From CAWABB01 sp963701735 (GTDB lineage Bacteria; Bacteroidota; Ignavibacteria; UBA10030; UBA6906), in assembly GCA_963701735.1 (NCBI GenBank), contig CAVPBI010000026.1:496001-560000 (forward strand): a stretch of DNA of 64,000 nt, in the 5' to 3' direction. The position numbers and the translations under genes were made by a program. The notes beneath the pieces were generated by a model. That model did not search any database and was not told where the DNA came from. It saw nothing but the letters and a program-made list of their open reading frames with translations. Positions 63,087-64,000 of this stretch are shown here, in pieces. Within the stretch, counting starts at the first letter, position 1. Each line of letters begins with the position of its first letter.

Positions 63087-64000
63087 ATGACACCGAAAGC
63101 ATCATGGGAACGACTCTCAGAGTTGATTGAGAGCGGCGTCCCGAAAGACATTGAGCACTATGTGAATGGCCTGCCGGTGGGTGAAACGGCCCTTGCCATC
63201 TCGCGCCTGGATGATGACATGCGGGCGCGGCTTGTTACGCTTTTGAACCCTGACGCGGCCGCCGATATCCTGCGCGACATGCCCGAAGAACAGGCCGCGG
63301 GAGTGATTGCTGAGATTTCGCCGACGGCCGCCGCCGCGATCGTCGAGCAACTGCCCGATGACGAGCAGGCGGACCTCCTCGGCAGCATCGAGCTGTCAGA
63401 AGCAAGTGCAATCCTCAACGCAATGCCGAAAGCAGAGGCGGAGCACGCGCGCGACCTTCTTCGATACCCGCCCGAGACTGCTGGCGGGCTCATGACGTCC
63501 GAATACCTTGCATATCCGGCGACATTCCGGGTCGGGGATGTGATTCAAGATATCGAGCACCATAGTGCGCGGTACAGCGACTACGAGGTGCAGTACTTGT
63601 ATGTCGTTGACCATGCCGGTCGATTGACAGGCGTATTGAAGATGCGCGAATTGTTGCTCGCTCCTCGCGACAGGGAGATTTCCTCCCTGATGGTTCCCGG
63701 GCCGGTCTCGGTAGCTGTCGGCACACAGCTCGCCGATTTGGCGCGCGTGTTCGACGATACGAGGTTCGTTGGGATTCCGGTTGTGGACTCACAGGGTCGG
63801 CTGAAGGGCCTCCTCGAACGAACGGCACTCGAAGATGCCCGGGGACGGCAGGCGAAGAATTCCTTCCTGCGGATCAGCGGGATCATCAGTGGTGACGAGT
63901 TTCGATCGTCCCCCGCGTGGGGCCGGATTCTGCGGCGTCTTGCGTGGCTGGCACCGAACATTGCCCTCAACATCCTCGCCGCCAGCGTGATCGCTCTCTA
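63087..64000 (+). CDS. mgtE: Magnesium transporter MgtE (partial, C-terminus beyond window)
   Basis: The first 304 residues are present. The N domain (helical, LVTLLNPDAAADILRDMPEE, then AAIVEQLPDDEQADLLGSIE) is followed by LLRYPPETAGGLMTSEYLAY, the hallmark linker of MgtE. A pair of CBS domains follows (YLYVVDHAGRLTGVLKMREL and FVGIPVVDSQGRLKGLLERT). Then comes the plug helix and the first membrane helix (RILRRLAWLAPNIALNILAA), where the window ends. MgtE is a Mg2+ channel gated by magnesium binding to the N and CBS domains. It is the last of the ion/stress genes in the window. Confidence 0.92.
   Translation, partial: MTPKASWERLSELIESGVPKDIEHYVNGLPVGETALAISRLDDDMRARLVTLLNPDAAADILRDMPEEQAAGVIAEISPTAAAAIVEQLPDDEQADLLGSIELSEASAILNAMPKAEAEHARDLLRYPPETAGGLMTSEYLAYPATFRVGDVIQDIEHHSARYSDYEVQYLYVVDHAGRLTGVLKMRELLLAPRDREISSLMVPGPVSVAVGTQLADLARVFDDTRFVGIPVVDSQGRLKGLLERTALEDARGRQAKNSFLRISGIISGDEFRSSPAWGRILRRLAWLAPNIALNILAASVIAL

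Overview
The window is high-GC DNA from a Gram-negative bacterium, most likely of the Bacteroidota/Chlorobiota/Ignavibacteriota (FCB) group. The pointers are a type IX secretion module (PorU-like sortase, PorV-like barrel, surface protein with a C-terminal sorting-type domain), LptF/LptG-type permeases, many outer-membrane barrels, a TonB-dependent receptor with a CarboxypepD_reg plug, a LytS/LytTR two-component pair, and a serine-palmitoyltransferase-type sphingolipid locus. The clearest promoters fit TTGACT-N17-TATATT. That is the ordinary sigma70 form, not the TTTG/TAnnTTTG form of Bacteroidia, so an Ignavibacteria- or Chlorobi-like lineage is favoured. This placement is inference from gene content.

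Layout. 1-9.9 kb: a TonB receptor cut by the window edge, a LytTR regulator and kinase, a frameshifted PfkB sugar kinase, an aldo/keto-reductase-like protein, a 13-bp tandem repeat, a purine permease and an LptF/LptG pair. 10-22.8 kb: a minus-strand envelope/T9SS block (DUF5683-like protein, MA-type peptidase/TolB/barrel protein, M6-like surface protein, PorV, PorU), headed by a candidate 6S-like structured RNA. 23-31 kb: glycogen synthase, GmhB, a lipoprotein, a barrel, GlyA, TatC, a polyprenyl synthase and a UspA protein. 31.4-35.9 kb: IlvE and a three-gene set (GNAT acyltransferase, serine palmitoyltransferase, divergent NAD-dependent reductase) that matches the known bacterial ceramide pathway. 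36 kb: initiator tRNA with two tandem terminators. 36.4-43.6 kb: respiratory genes, with an octaheme TPR cytochrome divergent from a Rieske/b6-type cytochrome/octaheme cytochrome c complex. 43.8-49.6 kb: envelope proteins, a sulfatase and a truncated NTF2-like gene next to REP-like inverted repeats. 50-54.7 kb: an AbiE toxin-antitoxin pair, an MFS transporter and an amidohydrolase. 54.7-64 kb: an ion/stress block with two small MscS-type membrane proteins, a GNAT-nitrilase fusion, an APC permease-Usp fusion, a cation/proton antiporter, a Usp protein and MgtE (cut by the window edge).

At least eight genes carry single-base frameshifts, some of them several, often in C or G runs. There are also two in-frame stops and one ACG where a start codon is expected. 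The broken genes are otherwise well conserved, so uncorrected sequencing error is the simplest explanation. Several coding features below are therefore given with a restored reading across the shift.
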